Source: Penicillus capitatus (taxonomy: Eukaryota > Chlorophyta). From it: DNA of 64,000 bases. The notes beneath the pieces are model-generated. The model made no database searches, was not told where the DNA came from, and saw nothing but the letters and a program-made list of their open reading frames with translations. Numbering within the stretch: position 1 is the stretch's first letter; each line of letters starts with the position of its first letter. Location: NCBI GenBank assembly GCA_965649825.1, contig OZ287708.1, positions 248,001 through 312,000 of the forward strand, read 5' to 3'. This document shows, piece after piece, positions 1-9,976 of this stretch. Position numbers and translations under genes: made by a program.

Positions 1-266
1 ATGCATAACGACAACAGTGAGGAGGGTACAAGTCTATCTTTGACTCAATCGGGTATGAGAGACCACAGCAGCATGATATATAGAAGGCAATAATAAGATC
101 AAGTTTATTGGACCAGACAGAGACAGACACCTTTCAACATTGTACGTGCAAATGTGTGTGTGGGAGTCCACTCATAAAGTTTTTTCCTTTTTTGTTGCCG
201 TTGTTGTTATCACAATGAAGAAAGATGCCACGTTACTTCTGATCATCTTGATCTCCCACCTCAGAT

Positions 267-533
267 TTAATGAGCATCTCCTCTGAGTCTGGCCTCCTCC
301 TTGTGCTTGAAATGCCTGTATTCGGTAGGCCAGATGTAGAGGTATGAAAACAGCGTGCCTCCGTAGATAACGTGCCACAAAGGCATAATACTGCCCGTCT
401 GAATATACTTCTTGCCATAGGCATCCATCGTCGAGTCAAAGACCGTCCTCAAATGATCGAACGAGAAGATCTGACGCATAACGCCAGGAGCTTCGCGCAG
501 CTTCGCGTCTGCCAGTTGTTTCCATACGGACAT
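267..533 (-). CDS. ATP synthase subunit f-like small mitochondrial protein
   Basis: An 88-residue protein. Its second half has a stretch with tyrosines and lysine (YGKKYIQTGS), then a hydrophobic segment of about 18 residues, then a basic tail (YRHFKHKEEARLRG). This order matches the F1Fo ATP synthase f subunit (ATP5MF/Atp17), a one-helix stator protein of about 90 residues whose tail is similarly basic. The start at 533 is the ATG that gives the family's normal length. It is preceded by a CAG/GAG-type acceptor-like sequence, so an upstream exon or a 5' UTR intron is possible. The stop lies 88 bp from the Z-ISO stop upstream on the same strand. The family call rests on pattern only; another small one-helix mitochondrial protein would look much the same. 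Confidence 0.5.
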   Translation of the reverse strand: MSVWKQLADAKLREAPGVMRQIFSFDHLRTVFDSTMDAYGKKYIQTGSIMPLWHVIYGGTLFSYLYIWPTEYRHFKHKEEARLRGDAH

Positions 534-621
534 CTCGAAGAGGACTGAGTAATCGTGATGGACAAAGCCAATGAATGAAAAAGAACCTAACCGTATACAA
601 CGACCGTAGACGTGCGTCCAG

Positions 622-1981
622 TCACCATCCAAGACTGTAGACCGCACGGATCATGAGAGGATGGGCTAGGTAAGTACCCACAGAGAAGAGCACAATGGCA
701 AGATAGGGGATTCTGAGCCATTCCTGATAGTAATCCTCAGGCAACACTTGTCGCCCGTCGAGGATCGCCTGAAAAGGAAGGATACTGGTGCGAGCCTTGA
801 TCTCTTCGAACGCCTAAGAAAGCCCGGTGCATAGTTTTTGAATTCTTATGTGGTCTTCACACTTTGCCATGCCGTTCTGCCAGTCTTCGATCTCCGTGCC
901 AACATCCAAATGCATGGTGCAGAATGAGTCCCAGAGACGTCACTACCATAAAGGAATTGCCGATCCACAGAGTATGTGCAAAGCACCACAAAGCCTTCCA
1001 CACATCCATCCAATATGGCACATTCGCATCACTCAATTCCTAGTTGTCGCCTCACTTGTCCAAAGGCTTGAGGATGACGTGTGATACGTGTGATGCCTGT
1101 CTCCCACAAATGCAGCTGAGGCTCATCGACGGCAGCAACCTGAGTGAGCAGAGTGTGGATTGCATGGCGTTGTGAGAGAGAAAAGGAACAACTTCGAGGA
1201 GATTAAAGGTGGAGGGATACAGAAAGAAGAATGAGATCAGGCTGAGAATCCACACCAGTGGACGGATGCCAGGAATATCTTGGACCATCCAGAGCTGAGC
1301 CCCTTGATATCGATGATTGATGAAGTACCCAACTGTCACTGCCGCCAAAGGAAGACTCACAAGGGCAAAGACAACGCGATAAGCACGCTTCCCAACCAGC
1401 ACCTCTCCTGTGTATGACCGTTGGCAATCGAGAGGGCAAAAGTGACCGAAGACATACCACGGGTGCGTAGAGCAGCAAGACCGCTGTGACTCACGGCAAA
1501 AATCAGAAGCAGGAGCAACATTACTGTTGCAGGAGAGTCGGAGATCGACGTCAATAGTGACAGAAATTCGTCACTGTAGCCTGTTTCCGGTTGAATCCAA
1601 AACTGCGACCAGACAATCACACGTCAGAGGAGTGCGCCTATTTTGCGGAAGAGAGATGACCACATAGAGGGCACCCAATACAGAAGAGAGCAGAAGAGCG
1701 AAAAGGGACCATGAGTCCAGGCGCTGTTCAGCAAGACGAAATTTGGCGGCGTCTTCACCGAAAGACGTCGTCGAATGCGATCGATCATCTTCAAAGGACT
1801 CCCCACGTGCAGCAATCCGCGACGACGACAACGGCGGAACGATCGCGCCGCGCCACAATACTCCTCTTACAGAATCCGTTTTCGGTTTCGACACCTGTCC
1901 CGATCGGATCGATCGAGCGATCGCTGCCGAGCGCGGTCTCCACAGCGCTCCTTCGACCGACACGACTGAACGCGTTTGCAT
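622..1981 (-). CDS. Z-ISO: 15-cis-zeta-carotene isomerase (Z-ISO), NnrU family, multi-exon
   Basis: Z-ISO is a plastid membrane heme protein that isomerises the 15-cis bond of zeta-carotene in carotenoid synthesis. The exons read on the minus strand give the family almost end to end: [126 protein letters not shown] and YLAHP before the stop at 622. I place five or more introns of about 50-61 nt with GT-AG ends, for example 58 nt after ALYVV. Residues 1-65 are rich in Arg/Ser and poor in acidic residues, as expected of a transit peptide. Start chosen: ATG at 1981, the first in the open frame. This gene is the strongest evidence that the organism has a plastid. Confidence 0.88.
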
Positions 1982-2041
1982 GGTGCGATCTAAAATGTCG
2001 GTGCGCGCACCGTTCTGCCCATAACATGGAAGGCAGGTGGC

Positions 2042-2446
2042 CTACACAGGCTTAAGTCCCTCATAGAATTTCCTTGCAAAAGGCTTCGCCAGTTTCTTTG
2101 CCTGTTCGAGGTTTGGAGCGTCTTCTGGTTTCATCTGATCAAACTGATACCCCTCTTCGCGCAACATGGCCAGTGTTTTGATGTCTTGCTGTTTTTCATC
2201 GATCATGGCCTCCAGATCTCGAACAGTCTTGTCATGCGTCGAGACCGTGAGCTTCTCTCCATTGACAAACTCCACATCCATCGACGGGGAACCGTGATTC
2301 AGAAGCTTCAACTCGACGTTGCATTCGGGATTCGATAGCAGAGCTTTCTGTGTCGTGCACTCGTTGAACAGTTGCGCCGCCGAGGTGGATCCAGGCAAGA
2401 GAGGTGCGTATTGCAGCGTGAGACGCTTGAGTCCTTGTAGACGCAT
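2042..2446 (-). CDS. Mitochondrial L51/S25/CI-B8-domain protein (mL43/mS25-like)
   Basis: A 134-residue single-exon protein starting MRLQGLKRLTLQYAP. A beta strand is followed by a GS-rich turn, a helix, a second strand (VELKLLNHGSPSMDVEF) and then VNGEKLTVS. This is the thioredoxin-like L51/S25/CI-B8 layout shared by mitochondrial ribosomal proteins mL43 and mS25 and by complex I NDUFA2. The charged helical C-terminus (LEAMIDEKQQDIKTLAML) is longer than in NDUFA2, which favours a ribosomal protein. The frame is open further upstream to 2485, but only from a GTG, so the ATG at 2446 is chosen. The Z-ISO start is just 60 bp downstream of its stop. Which paralogue it is cannot be settled here. 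Confidence 0.5.
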   Translation of the reverse strand: MRLQGLKRLTLQYAPLLPGSTSAAQLFNECTTQKALLSNPECNVELKLLNHGSPSMDVEFVNGEKLTVSTHDKTVRDLEAMIDEKQQDIKTLAMLREEGYQFDQMKPEDAPNLEQAKKLAKPFARKFYEGLKPV

Positions 2447-3149
2447 GATGTGGGTAAAGAATCTTAAATCCTGACCGAAATGCACAAACTAACAGGCCTT
2501 GTATCGGGCGGTTGAACTTGTTTCGTGCACAAAGGCAACAACAACAACAACAGATCACTTCGAAAAGGGACATATCATCATCAGTAAGTACGGTCTCCCA
2601 GCTAAACATCGTTAGAGAACTCCCACGGCTGAACGAATCCTGGATGCCCATCGAAATGTTAAATCTCGAACTTGACTAAACAAAGCGTCTCCCATGTTCA
2701 GGATGAGAGAACAGTGTCATCACTTGTCAGTAATAGGTAAACAGAGTATAGACGGACGGATGGACAGTAACAAGGTCTTTCAGAATAAAAAAAATAATCC
2801 AGTGTGTCTGTCTGTTTGTCTGTCACAAACATCTGAAAATGTGTTCACCTGCCAGAAAAGAAAGCCTAGTAGATGCCGCACGATGCATCCAAAACTTGCT
2901 GAATATATAGAAAAGCGAGGGTTAAATTCTGAACAGGGTTCTTCTTGTACACCATATGACCTGTAACTTGGCTGAACAGGCTCCTTGCCTCGGAAGTAGA
3001 GATTCTTCATCGATCGTAACAATGTCATCAGCTAAGACACGCATATCAGACTGTGAATCGAGAAACTTGTGTTTTAACGACAACGATAATGACAATATCC
3101 ATTAGTAATGATGAGAAAAGTGCTTGTTGCTTTTGTGCTTTATCATCTG
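2447..3149. other. Intergenic stretch without a recognised gene
   Basis: Contains a short CAA-type microsatellite near 2535-2555 and an A-rich run near 2785. Open frames here are short and resemble nothing I know. Most of it is probably the 3' flank of the CID-like gene and the 5' flank of the L51-type gene. Confidence 0.5.
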
Positions 3150-4211
3150 TCAGTCTTCGCAGTCGCTGGTACTGCACATACGTACAGGCGATTTGCTCGG
3201 CGAGACACGAATTGGCAATGTGCCCAGCACGGCTCCCGTGCAATTCAATGCAGCTAATGCACTGTCTGCATGTGTGAACTCGATAAATGCGATTCTGGTG
3301 GAGTGAGCATAATCGCCCAACAGCCTCAGCTTGGTCACTTTCCCACAAAGGCTCTCAAAGAAACGGCGGACATCATGTTTATCCACTTTCTTATCGATAT
3401 TTGCGATGTAGACTGTACGACTACACAATTCCATCTCTTCCATGTTTCTGGGCATGAAATCCTTGTTCACTGGAACGATGGCTGTCTTCGATGGCAACAC
3501 TCGGATAGTGGAGCCACCCAGTGTCATCCCAGTCTTCTCCAATGCTTTGACGGCTCCCGGCTCTTCAGAGAACTCGATGAATGCAAACCTCTTGGCAGAG
3601 TTGGGATCTCCACAGACACGACAGTCCACAACGGACCCCGAGTCCGCAAAGAGATTCGCCAACTCCTCTTCTGTCACGTTTTGGTCAATGTCTGAGATGT
3701 AGACGGTGCGACGAACATTTTCTTTCAGTTCTTTTTGTACACCACGATTCCGACGCGATCCTCCGCGTCCCGATGCATTGTATTTCTGTCGTTGCTTGTT
3801 TCCTCCTCCACTGCGATTACGCCCTTCCATTTCCATACCACCACCGCGTCCATTGCTCTCGTAGGAGGGAAGGCCATCATGAGGATGATGGGGACCTCCA
3901 TAGTAAGAAGACCCAGGATGTAGCATCTGTCCATGTGGGTGCAACATCGGATTCGGCGGAGGAACTTCAACTGGCGCTTCCATTTCGTAAGGCACATATT
4001 CACCATTCGGCAAATGGAGTGCGCCTATCGGTGGCGCATAGTAACGCATTCGACTGAGATTCTGTGTTATGGGCTGCTGATGATGGGGATGGCTATACGG
4101 GTTGCCCAACAGAGAGAAATCAATTGACCCACCGCCGCCAGTGTTCGGTTCGTAAAGCTCCGCCGCAGGATTGGCCGGCAAGGATGCCGAGTGCCTATGG
4201 GTTGGCGACAT
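3150..4211 (-). CDS. CID8-13-type RNA-binding protein with two RRMs and a PAM2-like motif
   Basis: A 353-residue cytoplasmic RNA-binding protein. The C-terminal half has two tandem RRMs: RRM1 with RTVYISDIDQNVTEEEL, VVDCRVCGDPNS and RFAFIEF, and RRM2 with RTVYIANIDKKVDKHDV, LRLLGDYAHSTRIAFIEF and LPIRVSPSKSPVR. Both halves, including the linker IRVLPSKTAIVPVN, follow the plant CTC-interacting-domain (CID8-13) proteins, which bind poly(A)-binding protein. Near the N-terminus, LPANPAAELYEP resembles a PAM2 motif, the peptide that docks on the PABP MLLE domain. Between them lies a Gly/His/Pro-rich region with a basic RGG-like patch. Start chosen: ATG at 4211, directly before the PAM2-like segment; the frame stays open to 4361. 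It is divergent from the RsmB-like gene. Confidence 0.85.
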   Translation of the reverse strand: MSPTHRHSASLPANPAAELYEPNTGGGGSIDFSLLGNPYSHPHHQQPITQNLSRMRYYAPPIGALHLPNGEYVPYEMEAPVEVPPPNPMLHPHGQMLHPGSSYYGGPHHPHDGLPSYESNGRGGGMEMEGRNRSGGGNKQRQKYNASGRGGSRRNRGVQKELKENVRRTVYISDIDQNVTEEELANLFADSGSVVDCRVCGDPNSAKRFAFIEFSEEPGAVKALEKTGMTLGGSTIRVLPSKTAIVPVNKDFMPRNMEEMELCSRTVYIANIDKKVDKHDVRRFFESLCGKVTKLRLLGDYAHSTRIAFIEFTHADSALAALNCTGAVLGTLPIRVSPSKSPVRMCSTSDCED

Positions 4212-4689
4212 TTCGCCGCGTGAAGGACGATCCAGCTTTGAGAAAACGAACGAAAAACTCAAAACACCAAAGAAACGGAAAGAGTCGATGGAAGAACCGA
4301 CTTTATTCCAACGGACGCGTGTCTTTATTTCTTCGCCACCAGCGAGCGATTGCCGTGTCAATTAAATCGCTCGTTGTGTGTACGTAATGCATGAACGTAC
4401 ATACATACGGATGGACATAAGTTTAAGATCTGGACAGCCGAACACAACCGCACGACTTCGCTTCGGCGCGGCTCGTGTAACGCAGACTGCCCGGACAGAT
4501 GATAGGAATCGACGACGACGCGCTGTGAAGCGAGTGCGTAGTGATGTTGCCTAGACGTCGTGTGAAGACGACTGTTCGCGTTAGCTCATGCGTATCGAAC
4601 GCGGAGGCCACCTTTCGAGCGTGATCCATGAGATACCTGATAGCTTTGCATCTGCCGAAGTAGCAAGGTGGCGGCATTATTCCTGATGG
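4212..4689. promoter_or_regulatory. Divergent intergenic region between the CID-like and RsmB-like genes
   Basis: About 480 bp separates the minus-strand CID-like start from the first confident exon of the plus-strand RsmB-like gene, so both promoters must lie here. The first exon(s) of the RsmB-like gene may also be in this stretch. I could not identify a clear TATA box or a convincing first ATG. Confidence 0.4.
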
Positions 4690-6304
4690 AGTGCTCGAGA
4701 CGCGGTGTGGTACAGAGAAGCGCGCGAAATGACGTTTCTGGTTTCAGGCGTCACCCGTCTGCGATTGAAACTTGACGACATTCTTGCACAGTACTGCAAA
4801 GAACCACTGAAAAAATTGGACAAGACTGCTGTACTGCAGGTAAAGATGAGTGCATCTGTGGCTGGCATTGTGGATGCCATTGGTGCCCAGATCTTGAGGC
4901 TGGGCGTGTTTGAACTCCTCGAAATGAAGAAGCCTCCACACGTTATCAACGAGTATGTCCAATTGGCGAAGCAGTACGGATTGTCGCCACTCGTTAACGG
5001 CATCCTGCGAAGCTTTCAGAGGGATCTGTTTTCTGGCACAATGCCACCAGCCACCAATGTACCTCCTTCTATAGCATCGTCATGCAAATGCGTCATGTGC
5101 GAGATGGTTTAGTTCGATCTGGCATCGGATGACAAAGAGAAAATCGTTGCCGGTATGAGTGTTGCCTATTCGCATCCGGAATGGATGATTCGACGATGGC
5201 TTCGCGTGTGGACGGCAGCAGAAACCATTTCGTTCATGGAGCACAACAACAGGTGTTTGCGATACCATTGCTCTGGAATCCTCAACGATCGTGTTTGTAA
5301 ATCCCTAGCTACCCATCGCAGGGGATACGATTCTTGACAGAGGATTTCGTGCACGCAGAGGAACAAGTGAATGAGAGGTTGCAGATTCTTAGAGAGAAGG
5401 GTGTGGATGCCGAAGTCTCTCCTTATCTGCCATCCCACTTTCTCCGAGTGCACAGAGGCCTTCAATCCGTTCTGCTTCCGCCCTATCACAAACAGATTCT
5501 TATCCAGGTGCTGTGCATTCAGAGTTTTTGAATAAGGCCAGTGTCCACTGATGAATTTGTGTTTCAGGATGAAGCTGCTGGATTGGTGGTCGCCCTCATG
5601 CTAACTCCACTACCACATGAGAGAATCCTCGATTGCTGTGCAGCCCCTGGAGGAAAACTCTTCTTCATTGCACAGCTCATGGCCAACTCCGTGAAAACAC
5701 ATCCCCTTGAACATGCCTCTCTCACTTTATATGATGCAGGGGGAACTTGTCGCCGTTGAGCCGCAGAGTGTCAGATTTTCTACGATGACAAAAATAGCTG
5801 ACCGTCACGGTTTCGATTGCATCGAGTTTCACCAAAAGACCCTTCAGGACTTTGCTGTTCATCACTCAGAAAACAGAGAGTCATTGTTCGATCGAGTCCT
5901 GTTAGATGTGCCCTGTTCTGGAACGGGTGTCATGGCAAAGAGGGCGGATCTGAGATGGAAGCGTCGACCAGAAGATCTGATGGATCTCATTCATCTACAG
6001 GTCACACCTCCAACAGTCCTTTTCTGCTATCGCACCCTTCTTGCAGGACGAACTGTTGAACATTGCTGCCACACTAGTGAAACCTGGCGGTCTTCTGGTC
6101 TACAGTACGTGCAGTGTGGAGCAAGATGAGAACGCCCAACGCATTGTCGCCTTTCTCGCCGCCCATCCGCACTTCCGTATGGAGCCGCCTCCTGTTCAGA
6201 ATGCGCATCAGGCGAGTGTGGTCCATGGAATGGCCCTGCAGACATTGCCGCATCGAGATGGCATTGATGGCGCATTTGCCGTGCGTCTTCGATCCACCTA
6301 TTGA
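4690..6304 (+). CDS. RsmB/Fmu-type rRNA cytosine-C5 methyltransferase (NOL1/NOP2/Sun), multi-exon
   Basis: SAM-dependent m5C methyltransferase. The N-terminal NusB-like domain reads TFLVSGVTRLRLKLD, then after a 51-nt intron ILRLGVFELLEMKK, then YGLSPLVNGILRSF. This domain is the mark of bacterial RsmB (16S rRNA C967), so the protein probably acts on plastid or mitochondrial rRNA. The catalytic part has SAM motif I (ILDCCAAPGGK), motif IV (LLDVPCSGTGVMAKRADL) and motif VI with the catalytic cysteine (YSTCSVEQDEN). Further introns of about 45-60 nt follow IQ at 5506, ANS at 5691 and LQ at 6000; joins keep frame. The middle near 5040-5340 has at least two more introns, read less surely. The true 5' exon is not resolved. 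The stop is 3 bp from the next ATG. Confidence 0.82.
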
Positions 6305-6307
6305 ATC

Positions 6308-9019
6308 ATGTGTTGTTGGCGCTGGTTGCGTCTATTGACATTGCTCGTGTTTTTTGGCAACTGCTGTGTGGGAGATGCTCTTAAGGAATCGGATTTCAAA
6401 AAATGCCAAGACCTTTCGTTCTGTCGACGGAACCGGCAAAGTACCGACGACCGCCGCTACCGTGTCCTCTCAGAAACGCTCACTATCAGCGAGACAGTCG
6501 TCACCGGTCGTTTGTATAACGACGCAGCCGAAAAGGAGTTCCCTTTTACTGTGTCATCGGTCTCGGGCCCTTCCGTCCGTCTCGAAGTGACAGAGGGGTC
6601 TCCCGTCGAACGTTACCGTACTCATGACGTCCTGACGCATGACCCACTACGCACCGGTCCTTCGTGGTGGTCCGACCAAAACGACGACCGCCTCAGACTC
6701 ACATTCAATGACGGGACAAGCATCGTCCTACATTTCAATCCCTTTCTCTTAGAAGCTGATCGCAGCGGAGAGACATTGCTCCAGATCAATGCCCACGGAA
6801 TGTTTCATGTGGAACACACTCGGGATAAGGATGAGAATGCGGCAGATGGGGACTGGAAAGAATCGTTCAAGAATTTTCAGGATTCGAAGCCCAAAGGGCC
6901 GCAGGCATTGAGTCTGGATGTCAGTTATGTTGGAATCTCACATGTCTTTGGCATACCGGAGCATTCCAGTCATTTCTCACTCCCTGTGACGATCGAGAAC
7001 GGTGAGCCTGTGTCGGAGCCGTACCGTCTCTACAACTTGGACGTGTTTGAGTATCATCTGAATTCTCCTTTTAGCCTCTACGGCTCAATTCCTTTTCTCC
7101 TTGGACAGAATGTGAAACAGAGTGTTGGTGTGTTCTGGCTCAATACCGCAGAGATGTATATCGACATTTGGAAAGATGCCAAAGGGACACAGAGTCAATG
7201 GATGGCAGAGAGTGGCATCTTGGATGTGTTTCTGATGCTGGGGCCCTCTACCAAAGATGTCGTGCAGCAGTATGCTGCCCTGACTGGCACCACCGCTATG
7301 CCACAGTACTTTGCATTGGGTTACCATCAGTGTCGATGGAATTACAAGAATGAAGAAGACGTCAGAAATGTCGACGCGACCTTCGATCAGCACGGCATTC
7401 CGTACGATGTCATCTGGCTCGATATTGAACACACAGATCAGAAGAAATACATGACGTGGGACAAAGGGGCATTTCCGAATCCAGTCAAGATGCAAGAAGA
7501 TATCGCTGCTAAGGGACGCAAAATGGTGACCATTGTCGATCCACATATCAAGACCGATGACCGCTACCAGATTCACTCGGAGGCCAAGAAGAAAGGATAC
7601 TATGTCAAGAACACAGACGGGACGGATTTCGTCGGGCATTGCTGGGCTGGATCAAGTTCTTACTTGGATGTGACGCGGCCAGAAGTCCGGGCCTGGTGGG
7701 CTGAGCAGTTCCAGGTGGGCGTCTATCAAGGCATGACACGCCATCTCTATATTTGGAATGATATGAATGAGCCCAGTGTCTTTAACGGGCCCGAAATCAC
7801 GATGCAGAAGGATCTCTTGCATTCAGGGAACGTGGAGCATCGAGATGTTCACAATCTCTATGGCTATCTCTATCACCTGTCCACCTATGATGGCCTTCTT
7901 CAGAGAGGAAAGCACATCTATGGATCGGATGGAGATCGTCCTTTTGTGCTCTCTAGAGCTTATTTTGCTGGATCGCAGAGGCTGGGTCCTATATGGACGG
8001 GCGACAACGCAGCAGAATGGAGCCATCTAAAGACTTCCATTCCAATGATGCTCAGCAACAATCTAGCAGGAATGTCGTTCTGTGGAGCCGATCTGGGTGG
8101 ATTCTTTGGCAACCCAGACAGCGAGCTCTTTACCAGATGGTACCAAACAGGCATTTTCTATCCCTTCGTCCGTGGACATGCTCATATCGAGACCGAGAGA
8201 CGTGAGCCTTGGGTGTATGGCGAAGAAACGACGGTTCGTGTGCGAAGAGCTTTGAGAGAACGCTATGCTCTTTTGCCTTATATCTATACGCTTTTCAGGG
8301 AGAGCAATCTTACGGGTGCACCGATCATGCGTCCACTCTGGTACGAGTTCCTTCAGGACAATACCTTCGATATGGAAGAGCAGTTTATGCTCGGTCCATC
8401 GATCATGATCCGTCCCGTTCTGGAGGCAGGCGTAACAGAGATCGAGACGTACTTCCCACCATCTGAGCGATGGTACGATAGCTGGACGGGAGAAGAAATA
8501 CGATCAACGGCTGAAAAATCGACGATCGCGATCGGCGTCGATCTCGAGAGAATTCCTGTCTACTACCGCGGCGGCTCGATCATTGTCCGCAAGGAACGGC
8601 CGAGACGCAGCACGATGGCGATGATAAATGATCCGGTGACGATCGTGGTGGCTGTTGACGCAGAAGGTCATGCTGAAGGGGAGCTTTACATGGATGACGG
8701 CCACAGTTTTGCCTTCCATCGGTCACAATATCTACATCGACGATTCACCTTTGCCAACAATGAGTTGACCAGCACCACCGCTAACAAAAGCACAAGAGAA
8801 GTGGCTTACAAAGCCAACATCACCATTGAGAAAATCATCCTCCTTGGCATCCCTGAGAATTTCGATGTGTATGATAAAGCGTCACAGAAGCACATCGAAA
8901 CCAGTTGGGGTCCATTGCGTCTCGAGACCAGACTACCGAGAAAAGCACTTGTCCTCAAGAAACCAGATATGTCGATCGATGAAGATTGGGCGCTTCGGTT
9001 TTCCCTTCCAAAACAGTAA
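6308..9019 (+). CDS. ER glucosidase II catalytic alpha subunit (GH31)
   Basis: A 903-residue intronless protein. Glucosidase II removes the inner alpha-1,3-linked glucoses from N-glycans in the ER and drives the calnexin/calreticulin cycle with its beta subunit. Residues 1-25 form a hydrophobic signal peptide. The N-terminal family pattern with paired cysteines follows (FKKCQDLSFCRRNR, near 34-47). The GH31 nucleophile motif WNDMNEPSVF lies near residue 485, and the acid/base region WTGDNAAEW near 564. IGGVPxxLGYHQCRW-type substrate-site sequence is seen as FALGYHQCRWNY. Length is close to the usual 920-960. There is no C-terminal KDEL, as is normal for this subunit, which is retained through its partner. 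The ATG is only 3 bp after the preceding stop on the same strand. Confidence 0.95.
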   Translation: MCCWRWLRLLTLLVFFGNCCVGDALKESDFKKCQDLSFCRRNRQSTDDRRYRVLSETLTISETVVTGRLYNDAAEKEFPFTVSSVSGPSVRLEVTEGSPVERYRTHDVLTHDPLRTGPSWWSDQNDDRLRLTFNDGTSIVLHFNPFLLEADRSGETLLQINAHGMFHVEHTRDKDENAADGDWKESFKNFQDSKPKGPQALSLDVSYVGISHVFGIPEHSSHFSLPVTIENGEPVSEPYRLYNLDVFEYHLNSPFSLYGSIPFLLGQNVKQSVGVFWLNTAEMYIDIWKDAKGTQSQWMAESGILDVFLMLGPSTKDVVQQYAALTGTTAMPQYFALGYHQCRWNYKNEEDVRNVDATFDQHGIPYDVIWLDIEHTDQKKYMTWDKGAFPNPVKMQEDIAAKGRKMVTIVDPHIKTDDRYQIHSEAKKKGYYVKNTDGTDFVGHCWAGSSSYLDVTRPEVRAWWAEQFQVGVYQGMTRHLYIWNDMNEPSVFNGPEITMQKDLLHSGNVEHRDVHNLYGYLYHLSTYDGLLQRGKHIYGSDGDRPFVLSRAYFAGSQRLGPIWTGDNAAEWSHLKTSIPMMLSNNLAGMSFCGADLGGFFGNPDSELFTRWYQTGIFYPFVRGHAHIETERREPWVYGEETTVRVRRALRERYALLPYIYTLFRESNLTGAPIMRPLWYEFLQDNTFDMEEQFMLGPSIMIRPVLEAGVTEIETYFPPSERWYDSWTGEEIRSTAEKSTIAIGVDLERIPVYYRGGSIIVRKERPRRSTMAMINDPVTIVVAVDAEGHAEGELYMDDGHSFAFHRSQYLHRRFTFANNELTSTTANKSTREVAYKANITIEKIILLGIPENFDVYDKASQKHIETSWGPLRLETRLPRKALVLKKPDMSIDEDWALRFSLPKQ

Positions 9020-9245
9020 AGTCGTCATTTTACAGAGCTTGTAAGTTGTTGTTGTTGTTGTTCCGTGTACACCCCAGATTAGTAAGTGAGTGCTCAATGT
9101 CACAACACAGCTCATGTGTACGCGTCAATCGTACCAGTCGGCTCACGAAGATTTGTCTGCGTTACCCACATTATTCCGCAGATCAGCTTGAGGGCGATAG
9201 AATTCGATGATAGCTGCGGGGAGAAGATCACCCCATGAAAATTAA

Positions 9246-9758
9246 TTACTGCATCAGCAATTCAGGACGCTGCTGCAGCATTGAACAGCGTTCATAAAAC
9301 CGTGTTGTGCGGTGCATGAGTTGCTCAAATCGCGCTTGGCTAGAATCACGAACCACTTCGAGTGGTGGTGGTATTGGTGTTGTTGCACAATCTCCTTGCA
9401 TTTCTACAACATTATCAGATGTCCTAGTATTGGCTCCCCGATGGACACCTATCGTCTTACCTGAGTCACTGTCTGTCTCGTCGTTTGACATCCGCGACGC
9501 GGCCAGCAATTCTTGACGCCGTTCTGGTTGACTCCACTTGTGCGCGAAAGTCCATGCGCGATTCATGACGGTCTGATACCCAGCTTCGAGGGAATCTACC
9601 CGACGTGGCGGTTGCGGTTGGTCGGATACCGACTCAACGTCTACAGAACCGACGTCGATTTCGATGGCCACGTCCTCGTCGCAACTATCCTCCTCGACCA
9701 TCGGAGCGCCGCATGCGACGATTCGCAACATCCCGTGGAACAAACGCGAAAACGTCAT
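9246..9758 (-). CDS. Hypothetical small protein with an internal duplicated helix motif
   Basis: Starts at an ATG (MTFSRLFHGMLRIVACGAP) and probably has one intron of about 57 nt after SDSG, with GTAAGA donor and TTGTAG acceptor, rejoining at EMQGDCATT. The product is about 150 residues, acidic near the N-terminus. Two related segments stand out: YQTVMNRAWTFAHKWSQPER before the intron and FEQLMHRTTRFYERCSMLQ after it. Both are followed by a run of the form RxELL. That suggests an internal duplication split by the intron. I do not recognise the family. It is divergent from the RH39-like helicase, with start codons about 220 bp apart. Confidence 0.45.
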   Translation of the reverse strand: MTFSRLFHGMLRIVACGAPMVEEDSCDEDVAIEIDVGSVDVESVSDQPQPPRRVDSLEAGYQTVMNRAWTFAHKWSQPERRQELLAASRMSNDETDSDSGKTIGVHRGANTRTSDNVVEMQGDCATTPIPPPLEVVRDSSQARFEQLMHRTTRFYERCSMLQQRPELLMQ

Positions 9759-9976
9759 GTTTGCGTCGGGGGACGTGTCTGTTGGGTACGGACGAGAGAG
9801 GGTTGCTAGAATGACGACAGTGCGACTCAATGCCACTAAAACGATGCAAGAAGTATAAACAGAGGGGTATACTACGAACAACGAGGGATAAACGATGCGA
9901 ATGACTGGATGTTGTGAAAAACGATGCTCTGACCAGAGAGGAGGTGGCAGTACGCCGTGATGTGACGTGCGATGAC

